This document shows positions 10,184 through 21,235 of a stretch of 64,000 nt of DNA, one piece after another. The notes beneath the pieces were generated by a model, which saw only the letters and a list, made by a program, of their open reading frames with translations, made no database searches and had not been told where the DNA came from. Made by a program: the position numbers and the translations under genes. The stretch covers positions 16,294 to 80,293 of the forward strand of contig CAIMCD010000018.1 of NCBI GenBank assembly GCA_903839405.1, read 5' to 3'. Each line of letters begins with the position of its first letter. Positions within the stretch are counted from its first letter, which is position 1. The DNA comes from an uncultured Chlorobiaceae bacterium (GTDB lineage: Bacteria; Bacteroidota; Chlorobiia; Chlorobiales; Chlorobiaceae).

Positions 10184-12145
10184 ATGCTTGAAGCCCGTAA
10201 TCTCTCCCTCAGCGTCGGAACCAAAGAACTCATCACCGATACCTCGTTCCGCATAGGAGACAAAGACCATGTCAGTCTTGTCGGCCTGAACGGTACGGGA
10301 AAAACAACCCTGCTCCGCCTTATCAGCGGCCCATCCGCTGAATCGGCCCTCATTACCACCGGACAGTTCCTTAAATCGGCCGACACCACCATCGGCTACC
10401 TCCCGCAGGAGATCTCCTTTGACGCCGATCTGGAAAAAACCGCCCTGCAATATGCCCTTCAGGCAAACGTCAGGCTTTTTGAACTCGCGGATAAAATAAC
10501 CCGAATGGAGCACGAGCTCGCCCTGCCTGAACAGGATTACGAGAGCGAAGCCTACCATCAACTGATTGAACGCTTTTCCGATGCCATGCACGAGTTCGAC
10601 CATCTGGGCGGCTACACCATGCAGTCCAATGCTGAAAAGGTGCTCAGCGGACTCGGATTCAGCGAAATAGATTTCCATAAAAAGGTCAAGGCCTTCTCCG
10701 GCGGATGGCAGATGCGCCTCCACCTGACCAAGCTTCTCTTGCAGAACCCTACCCTGCTGCTGCTTGATGAGCCGACCAACCACCTTGATATCGACTCGCT
10801 CCGCTGGCTGGAGAACTATCTTTTCAACTATGAGCACAGCTATATCATTGTATCGCACGACCGCTTCTTCCTCGACAAGCTCACCACCAAAACCCTTGAA
10901 ATTGCCTTCCAGCGCATCAATGAGTACAAGGGCAACTACTCCTATTATGAAAAGGAGAAGGCTGAGCGCTATGAATTGATGATGGGCAAGTATGCCAACG
11001 ATGTTAAAAAAGTGGAGGAGCTGAAAGCCTTTGTTGACCGCTTCCGCTACAAGGCCACCAAGGCGCGCCAGGCACAGAGCCGGCTCAAGCAGATGGAAAA
11101 AATGGAGAAGAACATGCTCTCCCCCGAAGAGGATACCTCCCGCATCTCCTTCCGTTTTCCCAAGGCCAACCCATCCGGACGTGAGGTCATGCGGCTTGAC
11201 GGCGTTAAAAAAGCCTACACCCTGCCCGACGGATCAAAAAAACAGGTGCTCAAAGGGATCGACCTTGAGGTGATGCGCGGCGACCGTATTGCCATTGTCG
11301 GCTCCAACGGTGCCGGAAAAACCACCTTCTGCAAAATTCTGGCGGGCGAGATTGACTTTGATGGCAAGCTCACCATGGGCCACAATGTCACGATGAACTA
11401 CTTTGCCCAGCACCAGACGGAAAACCTCTCGCAGGATAAGAGCATCTATATGGAGATGATGGATTCAGCCCCATCGTCCGAAGCCCAGAAAAAGGTGCGC
11501 GACATTCTCGGCTGTTTTCTCTTCAGCGGTGACGCGGTCAATAAAAAGATCGGGGTGCTCTCGGGCGGAGAGAAGTCGAGGGTGGCGCTGGCTAAAATCC
11601 TCCTGCAGGCATCGAACCTGCTCATCATGGATGAACCGACCAACCATTTGGACATGCGTTCAAAAGAGATGCTGATCGACTCGCTTGAGTACTATGACGG
11701 CACCCTGCTTATCGTCAGCCACGACCGTTACTTTCTCGACAGCCTGGTCAACAAGGTGGTGGAAATCAAGGATGGCTCCCTGAAGCTCTATCTGGATTCT
11801 TACGCCGAGTATCTTGAAAAGGCTGAAAAAGCCATTGAAGCCGAGCGCAAGCAGGATGCGGCGGAGAAGCAGAAAAAACAGAGCGCTCCGCCGAAAACTA
11901 CCGAGAAGGAGAAAGTTCAGCAGCAGGATAGTGCCGCCGCTAAAAAAGAGAAAAAGAGAGTTGAGGAGATCGAGCAAAAGATCAACAAGCTTGAGCAGAA
12001 GAAAGAGTCCATGGAAACCATGATGGCCACTGAGGATTTCTACAAAAAAAGCCAGGAAGAGACCAACAAAACCCTCGACACCTACCACGCACTCTGCAAC
12101 GAACTGACCGCACTCTTCGCCGAATGGGAGAAAATCAGCGCATAA
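10184..12145 (+). CDS. ABC-F family ATPase (ribosome-associated translation factor type)
   Basis: Soluble protein of 653 residues with two ABC domains and no membrane segment, typical of ABC-F translation or ribosome-protection factors. Domain 1 has Walker [10 protein letters not shown] and [18 protein letters not shown]; domain 2 has Walker [10 protein letters not shown], signature [13 protein letters not shown] and [17 protein letters not shown]. Between them lies the helical linker with the [18 protein letters not shown] region that contacts the ribosome in this family. A charged C-terminal coiled coil (about 545-640) resembles Uup/YdiF members. It is divergent from tolC; the 291-base gap holds no other gene. 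The subclass cannot be fixed by eye. Confidence 0.92.
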   Translation: MLEARNLSLSVGTKELITDTSFRIGDKDHVSLVGLNGTGKTTLLRLISGPSAESALITTGQFLKSADTTIGYLPQEISFDADLEKTALQYALQANVRLFELADKITRMEHELALPEQDYESEAYHQLIERFSDAMHEFDHLGGYTMQSNAEKVLSGLGFSEIDFHKKVKAFSGGWQMRLHLTKLLLQNPTLLLLDEPTNHLDIDSLRWLENYLFNYEHSYIIVSHDRFFLDKLTTKTLEIAFQRINEYKGNYSYYEKEKAERYELMMGKYANDVKKVEELKAFVDRFRYKATKARQAQSRLKQMEKMEKNMLSPEEDTSRISFRFPKANPSGREVMRLDGVKKAYTLPDGSKKQVLKGIDLEVMRGDRIAIVGSNGAGKTTFCKILAGEIDFDGKLTMGHNVTMNYFAQHQTENLSQDKSIYMEMMDSAPSSEAQKKVRDILGCFLFSGDAVNKKIGVLSGGEKSRVALAKILLQASNLLIMDEPTNHLDMRSKEMLIDSLEYYDGTLLIVSHDRYFLDSLVNKVVEIKDGSLKLYLDSYAEYLEKAEKAIEAERKQDAAEKQKKQSAPPKTTEKEKVQQQDSAAAKKEKKRVEEIEQKINKLEQKKESMETMMATEDFYKKSQEETNKTLDTYHALCNELTALFAEWEKISA

Positions 12146-12402
12146 CTTTTGAACGGGGGATCTGAGAGCAGCGGCGGAATAACCCGCTGCTCATTCAGGG
12201 CTATACTGAACACAAGAACATACTGCACACCGTCATTTATACGGCAGCAAATCCGGCAATGTTTGAGATTTCGTGGCGGTAGAGTATATTTTTGCTCTGG
12301 TAATCTTATATGGGTTATTTATCAAGAATGCGCGGTTTAGGCGGATCAGTCTAATTATTTTAGACGGTACCCACTTCGACCAAAATCCACCATGCAACGT
12401 TG

Positions 12403-13038
12403 ATGAAGCCAAGTGAATTCTTCGTAGGGGTCATCGACTTCTTCGCCATCCTGCTGCCGGGCGCTATAGCGACCGCAATTCTTGCTCCACACCTCGGTCC
12501 GCTTATCTTCGGGACACTGCTTACCAGCCCAACAACGGAAGCCGGTGGTTGGGCAACTTTCCTGACGTCCGCATACTTTCTCGGGCATCTCATCTTCTTG
12601 ATGGGCTCCTACATTGACCCGATCTATAACGTCCTTCGCCGGCGCCTAAATCCCTATGACAACGAAAGTGCCTTTCAGGGTGCATCGCGAATTCGAAACG
12701 CACTTGTGGAGCCCGACGAGGTGCCGGCGCTGAACACCTTCCAGTGGTCAAGATCGGTGCTGATCGCAATCAGTCCGGCTGCAGCCGAAGATGTTCACCG
12801 TCTTGAAGCCGACTCCAAGTTCTTCAGAAGCATTCTTGTCGTTTGCGTTCTAAGTGCCATCGTATTCGCAAAATCCGGCAATACAAATGCAGGACTATAC
12901 GCACTCGCGTTAGTGGTACCATGCTTTTTCCGCTACTACGAACGGCGGTTAAAGGGCACCACTCAGGCATACATTCATATCATCACCCTGCATAGGCTCG
13001 GCAAACTTAAGACTACCCCCACGCAAAGTGTCGCCTAA
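12403..13038 (+). CDS. Orphan hypothetical membrane protein
   Basis: Protein of 211 residues, family not recognised. Hydrophobic segments lie near residues 8-28, 33-50, 55-70 and 145-175, and the C-terminus is basic. The charged stretch between about 75 and 145 (NVLRRRLNPYDNESAFQG onward) should be cytoplasmic. I start at ATG 12403 rather than the TTG just before it. The stop codon lies inside an attC-like GCCTAAC core, so this may be a captured gene cassette (inference; see findings). It is isolated from neighbours by gaps of more than 200 bases. Confidence 0.6.
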   Translation: MKPSEFFVGVIDFFAILLPGAIATAILAPHLGPLIFGTLLTSPTTEAGGWATFLTSAYFLGHLIFLMGSYIDPIYNVLRRRLNPYDNESAFQGASRIRNALVEPDEVPALNTFQWSRSVLIAISPAAAEDVHRLEADSKFFRSILVVCVLSAIVFAKSGNTNAGLYALALVVPCFFRYYERRLKGTTQAYIHIITLHRLGKLKTTPTQSVA

Positions 13039-13101
13039 CCAGCGGCCCAACCGGACGCGCTCCATTCGGCTTCGCCTCCTTGCCCTCACCGAATAGCCGA
13101 A
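13033..13101. repeat. Possible degenerate integron attC half-site
   Basis: GCCTAAC at 13033-13039 matches the RYYYAAC core that starts integron cassette recombination sites and contains the stop codon of the preceding gene. It is followed by AGCGGCCCAACCGGACGCGC, a tail common in such sites, and by an inverted repeat TTCGGCT (13065-13071) with AGCCGAA (13095-13101). The expected GTTRRRY at the far end is not clear; the nearest candidate, GTTGCTT at 13104, fits poorly. Tentative. Confidence 0.3.
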
Positions 13102-13225
13102 CCGTTGCTTGAAAAGCAATAAATCGTGCGTTCTTGTTATCTGCATTTTCTTTTGTATGGGAATTTTTGTGTGATCCCTCCCCTGCCCTGCCGTCCAAAA
13201 GTAATTGCGTTTTGTTCTTTATTGT

Positions 13226-13249
13226 GCTACGTTGTAGCTACAAAAGGAG
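13226..13249 (+). promoter_or_regulatory. Palindromic operator candidate and RBS upstream of the antitoxin
   Basis: A perfect 12-bp palindrome TTGTAGCTACAA (13232-13243) overlaps a second inverted repeat GCTAC/GTAGC (13226-13238), directly before an AAGGAG ribosome binding site (13244-13249) at 9 bases from the antitoxin ATG. Ribbon-helix-helix antitoxins usually autorepress by binding such palindromes at their own promoter; binding here is inferred. Confidence 0.55.
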
Positions 13250-13258
13250 AATATTGAT

Positions 13259-13522
13259 ATGATTGAAAATTCAGTGGTCAGGGCAAGGATTGATGCCGCA
13301 ACAAAGGCCGAGGCTTCCGCTGTACTGGCTTCCATAGGGCTTTCCCTGTCCGACGCCGTAAGGCTTATGTTGAAACGGGTTGTTGCTGAAAAGGCACTGC
13401 CTTTTGATCTGCTCATTCCCAATGCAGAAACAATTGAGGCCATTAAAGCCGCACGCCGTGGAGAACTCACAACAGCCGCATCTTTGGATGGGTTGTTTAA
13501 AGACTTGAATGCGGACGATTAA
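13259..13522 (+). CDS. RelB/DinJ-family antitoxin
   Basis: Antitoxin of 87 residues. The N-terminal ribbon-helix-helix reads VVRARIDAATKAEASAVLAS then GLSLSDAVRLMLKRVVAEKALPF, the typical RelB/DinJ DNA-binding and dimerisation pattern. The C-terminal part (residues 60-87) would wrap the toxin. The toxin reading frame starts inside the last codons of this gene (overlap 13509-13522), the usual coupled arrangement, but the toxin is frameshifted, so the antitoxin may now be orphaned. A strong RBS and palindrome precede it. Confidence 0.85.
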   Translation: MIENSVVRARIDAATKAEASAVLASIGLSLSDAVRLMLKRVVAEKALPFDLLIPNAETIEAIKAARRGELTTAASLDGLFKDLNADD

Positions 13523-13800
13523 GTACACCAGTCGATTCAAGCGTAACTATCGCCCTTGAGAAATCAGGAATACACGGCAAAAAGCTGGACGGGCTTTTGA
13601 TGGCAATCCTCACTCTTCTGATGGAGGACAAGGCTTTGCCCCCTAATGCCGTCGATCATGCGCTGATCGGGACGTTGAATGATTGCCGTGATTGCCGTGA
13701 TTGCCACATCAAGCCTGATCTTATTTTGATCTACCGCAAAACCAACGACGCCATTCTTGAACTGGTGCGCCTTGGTTCGCATAGCGAGTTGGGGTTATAA
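13509..13800 (+). pseudogene. YafQ/RelE-type mRNA interferase toxin, frameshifted
   Basis: Translation from ATG 13509 begins MRTIKYTSRFKRNY, a YafQ-type start, but runs into TGA about 50 bases in. Dropping one C from the CCC near 13554 restores a continuous frame through EKSGIHGKKLDGLLMAILT, CHIKPDLILIYRK and LVRLGSHSELGL to the stop at 13800; the total of 292 bases is one more than a multiple of three. A second lesion is a 9-bp tandem repeat giving DCRDCRDCH just before the conserved HIKPDL. Either a recent inactivation or a sequencing error could explain the frameshift. Confidence 0.8.
13681..13705 (+). repeat. 9-bp tandem repeat inside the toxin pseudogene
   Basis: GATTGCCGT occurs twice in tandem followed by a partial third copy, GATTGCC. 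It stays in frame and inserts extra Asp-Cys-Arg residues before the conserved HIKPDL segment of the toxin. Confidence 0.85.
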
Positions 13801-13819
13801 AGCCGCTCTCTTTTCCCTC

Positions 13820-14836
<1,017 letters not shown>

Positions 14837-14985
14837 TCAGTTAACTCATCTCTTCCCTGCTTCCGTCATCAAGGCAACTTGCGAACACTCTCCTTTGCTT
14901 TGCACATAAGTTATGATCCGTAAATTTTTTCTCAAAAAGCTAGCACTCTTTTCCAGATCGAAGAGGATCATGGATACAGAACTCC

Positions 14986-15315
14986 CTACGGCTGGCTTCC
15001 ACCAGAAAAGAGCCTGAGACCGATAACGCCTGAGAGGATCAGCACAATACAGAGAATGCGGGCAATGTCGCGGGATTCGCCGAAGAGGAGCATCCCAAAC
15101 AGGGCAACTCCGGCCGCACCGATTCCGGTCCAGACACCGTAAGCTGTACCAACCGGAATGGTTTTCATGGCAAGGGAGAGGAGCCAGAAACTGGCAATCA
15201 TCATAAGTGCAGTCAGGAGTGAGGGCCAGAGCCGGGTAAAACCTGCGGTATTTTTAAGACTCAGGGCCCATCCGCACTCCAGAAAACCGGCAACCACCAG
15301 ATAGATCCACGCCAT
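14986..15315 (-). CDS. Small multidrug resistance transporter, Gdx/SugE subtype
   Basis: Four-helix dual-topology exporter of 109 residues in the inner membrane. The essential membrane glutamate is Glu13 ([15 protein letters not shown]). The following GFTRLWPS segment is typical of the Gdx (SugE) guanidinium exporters rather than EmrE-type drug pumps; the helix-3 [14 protein letters not shown] motif is intact. The start lies 34 bases after the stop of an oxidoreductase gene on the same strand, so the two may be cotranscribed. There is no room for a guanidine riboswitch immediately upstream. Confidence 0.9.
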   Translation of the reverse strand: MAWIYLVVAGFLECGWALSLKNTAGFTRLWPSLLTALMMIASFWLLSLAMKTIPVGTAYGVWTGIGAAGVALFGMLLFGESRDIARILCIVLILSGVIGLRLFSGGSQP

Positions 15316-15349
15316 GATTCATTGTTGGTTAAGTGGACGAAAAGAAGGG

Positions 15350-16483
15350 TTAAATTTTAACCCAGCTCCGAAGCCGGTCGGACTCGCTGCCAGCATGGAG
15401 CACCTTCTGGATCATCAGACCATCCGAAAAACCGGCAGCATCATGAAATACCTTGTGCTTGTTGCGCAGCGCCTTCACAATCCGGTGAGCGAGAAAGGCA
15501 AACCCCACGGCAAAAATGCCATGCACGGCCAGCGAGGAGTGGCGGATTTTCTCCTGTAACACCAGCTCGTCCCACGGCAAAATCGGCTCAATCAGCTTCC
15601 AGCGAGGCGCATCAATCAGGCTCCTGCCCCCTTTTGCGAGCGTATTGTCAACCTCCCACAACCGTCCGGCTCCGTCAAGCCTTATGGTTTTCAGGCTCCC
15701 GACCACCTCGAACGAAAACCAGGTATAGGCTCCAACGGTGGTGACATGCATAAGCGAAGAGCTGCCGAGAGCAACCGATGAGGGGCCGAACTTCATCATC
15801 ATGGCAAAGCTGTCGTCCGAGGTCACGGCACACGGCTTGCCCTCCCAGTCAGGGCGGTAGGGAATACTTGTGGCCAGATTGCAGGAGACTTCCGAGATTT
15901 CACCAACCAGATAACGGTTCAAATCAATCAGATGAGAGCCAATTGCACCAAGTGCCCCGCCCCCTCTGGTTTCATCACACCACCACGACCACGACTGATC
16001 GGGCCGGTTACGGCTGGCCAGATTGACAACGGCACGAACCTCATAGATTTTGCCGAGATCACCGCCATCAATCATCTGTTTCATGCTGCGAACCGCCGGA
16101 TGAAAGCGCAGTTGATGATCCAGCAGCGCCAAACCGGGTGACCTTTCGGCCAAGTCAACCATTGCGGCCGCATCCGCGACCGTGAGCACAAAGGGCTTTT
16201 CACAGAGCACACTTTTACCGCTCTCAAGCACCCCGGTCACCATCTCCGCATGGAGAAAGGGCGGTGTGGTCACGCAAATCAGGTCAAGATCACACTTCAG
16301 CATATCGCGCCAGTCAGCAAACCCTTGCGGGATATCGAACATCTTCATGAACTTCAGGCGACGCTCCTCCGTCGGGCTTGCCACGGCCGACAACTCAACA
16401 TTATCCATCAACGAAAAAGCCGGAGCCTGTGCAATTTTAGCCCAGCCACTGCCCAAAAAACCTATTTTTATTTTTTTTTTCAC
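15350..16483 (-). CDS. Gfo/Idh/MocA family oxidoreductase
   Basis: Predicted NAD(P)-dependent sugar or inositol-type dehydrogenase of 377 residues. The N-terminal Rossmann fold reads [16 protein letters not shown], and the family motif CEKPF (residues about 94-98, the lysine near the active site) is present. The C-terminal alpha/beta domain contains [19 protein letters not shown] with the expected catalytic-region histidine. The substrate cannot be assigned. It is followed by the Gdx-like exporter after 34 bases. The upstream 470 bases contain no gene. Confidence 0.88.
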   Translation of the reverse strand: MKKKIKIGFLGSGWAKIAQAPAFSLMDNVELSAVASPTEERRLKFMKMFDIPQGFADWRDMLKCDLDLICVTTPPFLHAEMVTGVLESGKSVLCEKPFVLTVADAAAMVDLAERSPGLALLDHQLRFHPAVRSMKQMIDGGDLGKIYEVRAVVNLASRNRPDQSWSWWCDETRGGGALGAIGSHLIDLNRYLVGEISEVSCNLATSIPYRPDWEGKPCAVTSDDSFAMMMKFGPSSVALGSSSLMHVTTVGAYTWFSFEVVGSLKTIRLDGAGRLWEVDNTLAKGGRSLIDAPRWKLIEPILPWDELVLQEKIRHSSLAVHGIFAVGFAFLAHRIVKALRNKHKVFHDAAGFSDGLMIQKVLHAGSESDRLRSWVKI

Positions 16484-16903
16484 CTTCCGTTCCCGCTATA
16501 TCTATATATTTTAATCTTTTGCAAAGAAAACAAGCAACTGAAAAGATAAATTACTTCACAATGGCGTCACCATATCAAAGTAAGCAATCATTTTTTCAGG
16601 ATAAAGAGGTCTCACTGATTCCAACTTCTGAACGCCTTTGCCACTCCGGGAATGTACTAAAAAATTAAGGAAAAGGAACTATATCGCATCAATAAAATAA
16701 GGCAAATGTTTTAGTTCCTCTGAAAAAGCGCGCTCTTGCATCTTGAACTTTGATTCAAGGAGAGGGCGGAGAATGTGTGGTGATTGAACGATAGCAGACA
16801 AAAGGAATGAAGGAAGAAAGATTCCTCACCCCGAGAGGTACCTCTATCGAACGATCGATATCGGGATGCATTCTGCAATGAGATGAGAAGAGGAGGCGTA
16901 CAT
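16484..16903. other. Gene-free stretch upstream of the oxidoreductase gene
   Basis: About 420 bases between the oxidoreductase start and the hemN terminator. No frame in it looks like a protein of a known family and I recognise no RNA gene. It should contain the promoter of the oxidoreductase unit, but I cannot point to one. Confidence 0.4.
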
Positions 16904-16939
16904 AAAAAAGGGTGACCAACGTCACCCTTCAATTTTTTT
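16904..16939 (-). terminator. Rho-independent terminator of hemN
   Basis: A 9-bp stem (AAGGGTGAC and GTCACCCTT) with loop CAAC. On the minus strand it is followed by TTTTTTATG, 14 or so bases after the hemN stop codon. T residues on the other side make it potentially bidirectional. Confidence 0.88.
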
Positions 16940-16953
16940 CTAACCGATACCGC

Positions 16954-18372
16954 TCAGTCCTGCGACTGAAGTTTGGCCAGACGAGCTTTTTCGATGTAGG
17001 TTTTCTGGATATCGCGTGAAACATTGTAGGCCTTTGAGAGGCTGTCGGAGCTCCACAGCCTTGCGTCGAACGCCATGCAGATATTTCTCAGGAAGGGTAT
17101 ACCGACCTCGGTCACCCGCACCTTTTTGTCGCCCAGCACAACAAGACCATCATTCTGCATATCCTCAAGCCGGTAGAGCGCAATGTCAAGCTCTTCGGTA
17201 TAGAGTTTCGGGTCTTCCCATGAGGTCTCCTGCTTGCACATCAGGTTCAGGATGTGACGGCGCAGCACCAAATCTTCGTCGGTAAGCAGATGGCCACGGT
17301 GGAGCGGGAAACGCCCTTCGTTGACAACACGGATATAGTCGATATCGTCACGCTCATTCTGAGCAAAAGCGTACCAGGTGTCGCTGATGGAGGAGGAACC
17401 GAGAGCCAGCATCATCTGGGTGGTGTTTTCCGTATAGCCCATGAAGTTACGGTGCAGGGTGCCGTTTTTTGCGGCAATATAGAGCGCGTCCCCTTCAATG
17501 GCGAAGTGGTCCATGCCGATCTCATGATAGCCAATAGACTCAAGCATGGCGCTGCCTTTATCGTAGAGTTCCTGCTTGACGTCACCGACCGGCAGATCCT
17601 CCTCCTTGAATTTGCGCTGCCCTTCGTACATGTGAGGGTTGTGGCCGTAGGCATAAAAAGCGAGGCGATCAGGCTTCAGCTCCATAACCTTCTGGATGGT
17701 ATCGGTAATGGTAGCGAGTGTCTGCTTCGGCAGGCCGTAAACAAGATCAAAATTCACCGAGGTAAAACCAATTTCGCGGGCAAGATCGACCTTCTCCTTG
17801 ACCAGCTCGAATGACTGGGGGCGGTTGATCTCCTGCTGCACGATAGGATCAAAATCCTGGATACCAAAACTCATGCGGCGGAAGCCGACGCTGTAGAGCG
17901 CTTCAAGGTGCTCCCTTGAAGTTGATTTTGGATTGGTCTCAAAGCTGAACATGTAGTTGTCCATCTTGTTGACGTTCTTGCAGATACCCTCAATAAGTCG
18001 GACAAGGTTTTCCGGACTGAAAAAGGTTGGGGTACCGCCGCCGATGTGCAGCTCCTTGACGTTAAGTCTGCCGGGAAAAACATCGGTGTACATCTGCCAC
18101 TCCTTGAGCAGTGCCTCCAGATAGGGAGTCTCATAGGAGTGATCCTGGGTACGATGAGCGTTACAGCCACAGAAGTAACAGTGATTCTCACAGTAGGGAA
18201 TGTGGATATACAGGCTGATTCCCGTGGTCTCATTGCTGTCGTTAAACCCTTTGACCATCGCCTCTTTCCACTGCTCCTGCGTCACACCATCGGTGCTCCA
18301 GGAAGGAATGGTGGGGTAGCTGGTGTAACGAGGGCCGGGATTGCTGTACTTTACTGCGAGATTAGTTGCCAT
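16954..18372 (-). CDS. hemN: Oxygen-independent coproporphyrinogen III oxidase
   Basis: Radical SAM enzyme that decarboxylates coproporphyrinogen III to protoporphyrinogen IX without oxygen, feeding haem and (bacterio)chlorophyll synthesis. The 472-residue length and motifs match true HemN rather than Hem[10 protein letters not shown] near the start, the cluster motif in [16 protein letters not shown] (Cx3CxxC with the extra Cys), HIGGGTPTF, and the C-terminal HemN domain. I take ATG 18372 ([13 protein letters not shown]) rather than 18390. Divergent from purE. Confidence 0.95.
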   Translation of the reverse strand: MATNLAVKYSNPGPRYTSYPTIPSWSTDGVTQEQWKEAMVKGFNDSNETTGISLYIHIPYCENHCYFCGCNAHRTQDHSYETPYLEALLKEWQMYTDVFPGRLNVKELHIGGGTPTFFSPENLVRLIEGICKNVNKMDNYMFSFETNPKSTSREHLEALYSVGFRRMSFGIQDFDPIVQQEINRPQSFELVKEKVDLAREIGFTSVNFDLVYGLPKQTLATITDTIQKVMELKPDRLAFYAYGHNPHMYEGQRKFKEEDLPVGDVKQELYDKGSAMLESIGYHEIGMDHFAIEGDALYIAAKNGTLHRNFMGYTENTTQMMLALGSSSISDTWYAFAQNERDDIDYIRVVNEGRFPLHRGHLLTDEDLVLRRHILNLMCKQETSWEDPKLYTEELDIALYRLEDMQNDGLVVLGDKKVRVTEVGIPFLRNICMAFDARLWSSDSLSKAYNVSRDIQKTYIEKARLAKLQSQD

Positions 18373-18501
18373 TGTTATCTTCCTCAACAAGTATTATTTT
18401 TTTAAATTCGCTTTCGTGAAAATACATAAAACTCGGCAATTTCATAAATCATTAGCCTATAAACCGGCTTCGCATCCGAGAGGGAGAACCCTTCTTTTTT
18501 T

Positions 18502-19029
18502 ATGATCAAAAAAAACAGCGAGAAAACAGCCCCGGCGGTCGGGATCATCATGGGTTCAGACTCCGATTTCGACATCATGAAAGAGGCTTCCCTCATCCTT
18601 GACGGATTTGGCATTTGCTCGGAGATCTCGGTTATCTCGGCGCATAGAACTCCCCATGACCTTGAAGTTTATGCCTCTTCAGCCATCGAGCGCGGCCTTA
18701 AAATTATTATCGCCGGAGCCGGCGGAGCGGCCCACCTTCCCGGCGTTACCGCAGCATTGACGGTGCTGCCGGTCATCGGAGTGCCGATTTTCAGCAAGAA
18801 GCTGAGCGGCGAGGATGCGCTTTACTCTATTGTTCAAATGCCTGCGGGCATTCCGGTGGCAACCGTCGGCATTGACAACGCCCGGAATGCGGCGCTGCTG
18901 GCCGTGCAGATCCTTGCCCTTTCCGATGCACCCCTGATGGAGGCCCTCGTTGCATACCGCAAAAAACTGGCCGAAGAGTCCCGTCAGAAAACCGGAAAAA
19001 TCCGGGAAAAACTCCATGCAAAAAGCTGA
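18502..19029 (+). CDS. purE: 5-(carboxyamino)imidazole ribonucleotide mutase
   Basis: Purine biosynthesis enzyme converting N5-CAIR to CAIR. Of 175 residues, it contains the nucleotide-binding [16 protein letters not shown], the [13 protein letters not shown] loop with the catalytic histidine, and [12 protein letters not shown], all class I PurE hallmarks. purK, the usual partner, is not adjacent. The 3' end overlaps the following cupin gene by 14 bases, so the two are probably translated from one mRNA. Confidence 0.95.
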   Translation: MIKKNSEKTAPAVGIIMGSDSDFDIMKEASLILDGFGICSEISVISAHRTPHDLEVYASSAIERGLKIIIAGAGGAAHLPGVTAALTVLPVIGVPIFSKKLSGEDALYSIVQMPAGIPVATVGIDNARNAALLAVQILALSDAPLMEALVAYRKKLAEESRQKTGKIREKLHAKS

Positions 19030-19516
19030 GTTCTGGATAGAGCGCCTGCGGCTGGAGCCGCATCCTGAAGGGGGTTACTACCGCGAAAGCTACCGAAGCC
19101 GTGGCGCTTATCCCTTCGGGAGCGATACGCTCTTCCGTAGCCCCCGCTCATGGGCCACGGCGATCTACTATCTGCTCAAGGGGTCACAGCTCTCAAAGCT
19201 CCACCGGATTCACTCGGATGAGCTCTGGTTCTTCCACGCCGGAAATCCTCTCACGGTTTATCTTTTTCCGCCAGAGGGCGAGCCATCAAGCTTCACCCTC
19301 GGCCCCTCGCCCGATCAAGGCCAGACCCTCCAGGAGTGTGTTGCGGCCGGATGCTGGTTCGGCGCCTCTCTCGAAGAGCCGGAAGAGGAGAACTTTGCAC
19401 TGGTAAGCTGCGTTGTTGCGCCAGGTTTTGACTTCAGGGACTTTATCTTTGCAGAACAAGAGGAACTGCTCCGCCAATTTCCCCTCCACTCCCGACTCAT
19501 TGAGCGTCTCACCTGA
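19016..19516 (+). CDS. DUF985 cupin-family protein
   Basis: Cupin-fold protein of 166 residues, function unknown. Family features include [16 protein letters not shown] at the N-terminus, the cupin segment [19 protein letters not shown] with candidate metal-binding His and Glu residues, and the C-terminal [15 protein letters not shown]. The ATG at 19016 lies within the end of purE; an upstream in-frame ATG at 18950 would overlap purE by 80 bases and adds non-conserved residues. Cotranscription with purE is likely, but no purine role should be inferred from that alone. Confidence 0.85.
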   Translation: MQKAEFWIERLRLEPHPEGGYYRESYRSRGAYPFGSDTLFRSPRSWATAIYYLLKGSQLSKLHRIHSDELWFFHAGNPLTVYLFPPEGEPSSFTLGPSPDQGQTLQECVAAGCWFGASLEEPEEENFALVSCVVAPGFDFRDFIFAEQEELLRQFPLHSRLIERLT

Positions 19517-19933
19517 ATAAAAAGCGATGCACTCCAGCATAGCGGCATCATGCCAGCATGTTAATAATCAGTTAAAAAAGCAGCTTTTTGCATAAAAAGA
19601 GTGATTTCCGGTTTTTTTTTACTTTAAGGCGTTTCAACCTTTACAGAAAAGCCCTTTATTAAGAACAGGCAGAATCAACATGAGCAAGCGGTGCGCCGCC
19701 ATGATGGTAACCATCACCGCGGCACACCCGGGAAAAATGATGCATCATAAATTTACTAAGGCAGCTCTATTTATTGCCAGTGAGAAGCCCGAAAACAAGG
19801 AGGACGGAGCAGAGAAACCGGAGTGTACACCTAAGTACATGAGGATTTCGAGCACCGCCCAACGCAGTGATTGGGTTTCGGAACAAATAAATAGAGGTGC
19901 CTATCAGAGAACCGATTATTTGAAATTAAGGCA
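19517..19933. other. Gene-free stretch before the NADH dehydrogenase-like gene
   Basis: About 417 bases. An 85-codon frame (19680-19937) exists but has no recognisable family, a composition unlike neighbours, and ends inside the next gene; I do not call it. Short imperfect inverted repeats occur around 19525-19585 near the end of the purE unit. No convincing promoter seen. Confidence 0.4.
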
Positions 19934-21235
19934 ATGAAAAAACGAGTTGTTATAGTAGGTGGAGGATTTGCAGGACTTAATGCCGCCAGAGTACTGGGCA
20001 ATAAAGTGGATATTGAAGTTACCCTGATCGACCGGAAGAACTACCACCTTTTCCAGCCACTCCTCTATCAGGTTGCCATGGCGGCACTTGGCGAGGGCGA
20101 CATTGCTGCGCCTCTCCGAAACATGCTGGCGAACTACCAGAACATCACGGTATTCAAGGGAATAGTCGAGCAAATCGACATGAAAAGGAAAACCGTCACA
20201 ACCGATTTCGGCGATATTGAGTATGACTACCTGATCCTTGCCTGTGGTGTGCAGCACCACTATTTCGGCCACAACGAGTGGGAGGAGTTTGCACCCGGAC
20301 TGAAAACCCTTGCGCAGGCAAAAGAGATCCGGCGGCGAGTGATGGAGGCATATGAGTGTGCCGAAAGAACCAAGGATCCGGTGGAACGCAAAAAACTCTT
20401 GACCTTTGTGATTGTGGGAGGCGGCCCGACCGGCGTGGAGCTTGCCGGTTCAATCGGCGAAATGAGCCGCTACACCCTCTCAAAATTTTACCGGAACATC
20501 GACCCCAAACTCACCCGAATCTTCATTGTTGAGGCGGCGCCGCGCATTCTTGGCTCTTTTGACCCTGAGCTGGCCAGCAAGGCAACCCGTTCTTTGGAGA
20601 AACTCGGCGTACAGGTCTGGGCAAGCAGCATGGTGACTGACGTTGATGCGGACGGTGTACAGATCGGCAATGAACGCATTGAGGCCGCAACCGTACTATG
20701 GGCCGCTGGTGTAACGGCCATCACCATCGGCAAAAAAATGGGGCTTGATACCGACCGGATCGGGCGGATTGTGGTTGATAAAGACCTCAGCATAGCTCCT
20801 CATCCGGAGATCTTTGTGGGCGGTGACCTTGCATACTTTGTACCGGAAAACGGCATCCCGCTGCCGGGGCTTGCGCCTGTAGCCCTGCAGCAGGGACGGG
20901 CTATCGGCAGGAACATTCTGCTCGACAGCAAACAAAAGCCGCGGAAAGCCTTCCGCTACCGCGACAAGGGCCAGATGGCCACCATCGGAAAAAACAAGGC
21001 CATCGTAGAGTTCGGCAAAATAAAGTTTGATGGTATTTTTGCCTGGTTCACCTGGCTCTTGGTGCACATCTATTTTCTCACCAGCTTCCGTCACCGGGTC
21101 TTTGTGCTACTCCAATGGGGATGGTCATACTTCACCTTCAGCTATGGTGCCCGCCTGATTGTCAATCGCGAATGGCGCTTCTATCCAAACGCTAAGGAGC
21201 CGGCAAAAAGCACTACAACAACCGACAAAAGCTGA
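19934..21235 (+). CDS. Type II NADH:quinone oxidoreductase-like flavoprotein
   Basis: FAD-dependent pyridine nucleotide-disulfide family protein of 433 residues, resembling NDH-2. It has two dinucleotide-binding folds: VVIVGGGFAGLNAARVLG for FAD at the start and FVIVGGGPTGVELAGSIGEM for NAD(P)H around residue 160. FVGGDLAYF near residue 290 is the second FAD contact. A hydrophobic C-terminal segment (IFAWFTWLLVHIYFLTSF) would attach it to the cytoplasmic membrane face, as in NDH-2. It likely passes electrons to menaquinone without pumping protons. The last codons overlap a small membrane protein gene. Confidence 0.88.
   Translation: MKKRVVIVGGGFAGLNAARVLGNKVDIEVTLIDRKNYHLFQPLLYQVAMAALGEGDIAAPLRNMLANYQNITVFKGIVEQIDMKRKTVTTDFGDIEYDYLILACGVQHHYFGHNEWEEFAPGLKTLAQAKEIRRRVMEAYECAERTKDPVERKKLLTFVIVGGGPTGVELAGSIGEMSRYTLSKFYRNIDPKLTRIFIVEAAPRILGSFDPELASKATRSLEKLGVQVWASSMVTDVDADGVQIGNERIEAATVLWAAGVTAITIGKKMGLDTDRIGRIVVDKDLSIAPHPEIFVGGDLAYFVPENGIPLPGLAPVALQQGRAIGRNILLDSKQKPRKAFRYRDKGQMATIGKNKAIVEFGKIKFDGIFAWFTWLLVHIYFLTSFRHRVFVLLQWGWSYFTFSYGARLIVNREWRFYPNAKEPAKSTTTTDKS

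Noticed and set aside
16711..16932. 73-codon minus-strand frame downstream of hemN
   Set aside because: Begins within the hemN terminator hairpin and has no family features.
19680..19937. 85-codon frame before the NADH dehydrogenase-like gene
   Set aside because: Met- and Ala-rich start with no hydrophobic or family pattern, and it ends inside the next gene; not enough to call a protein.
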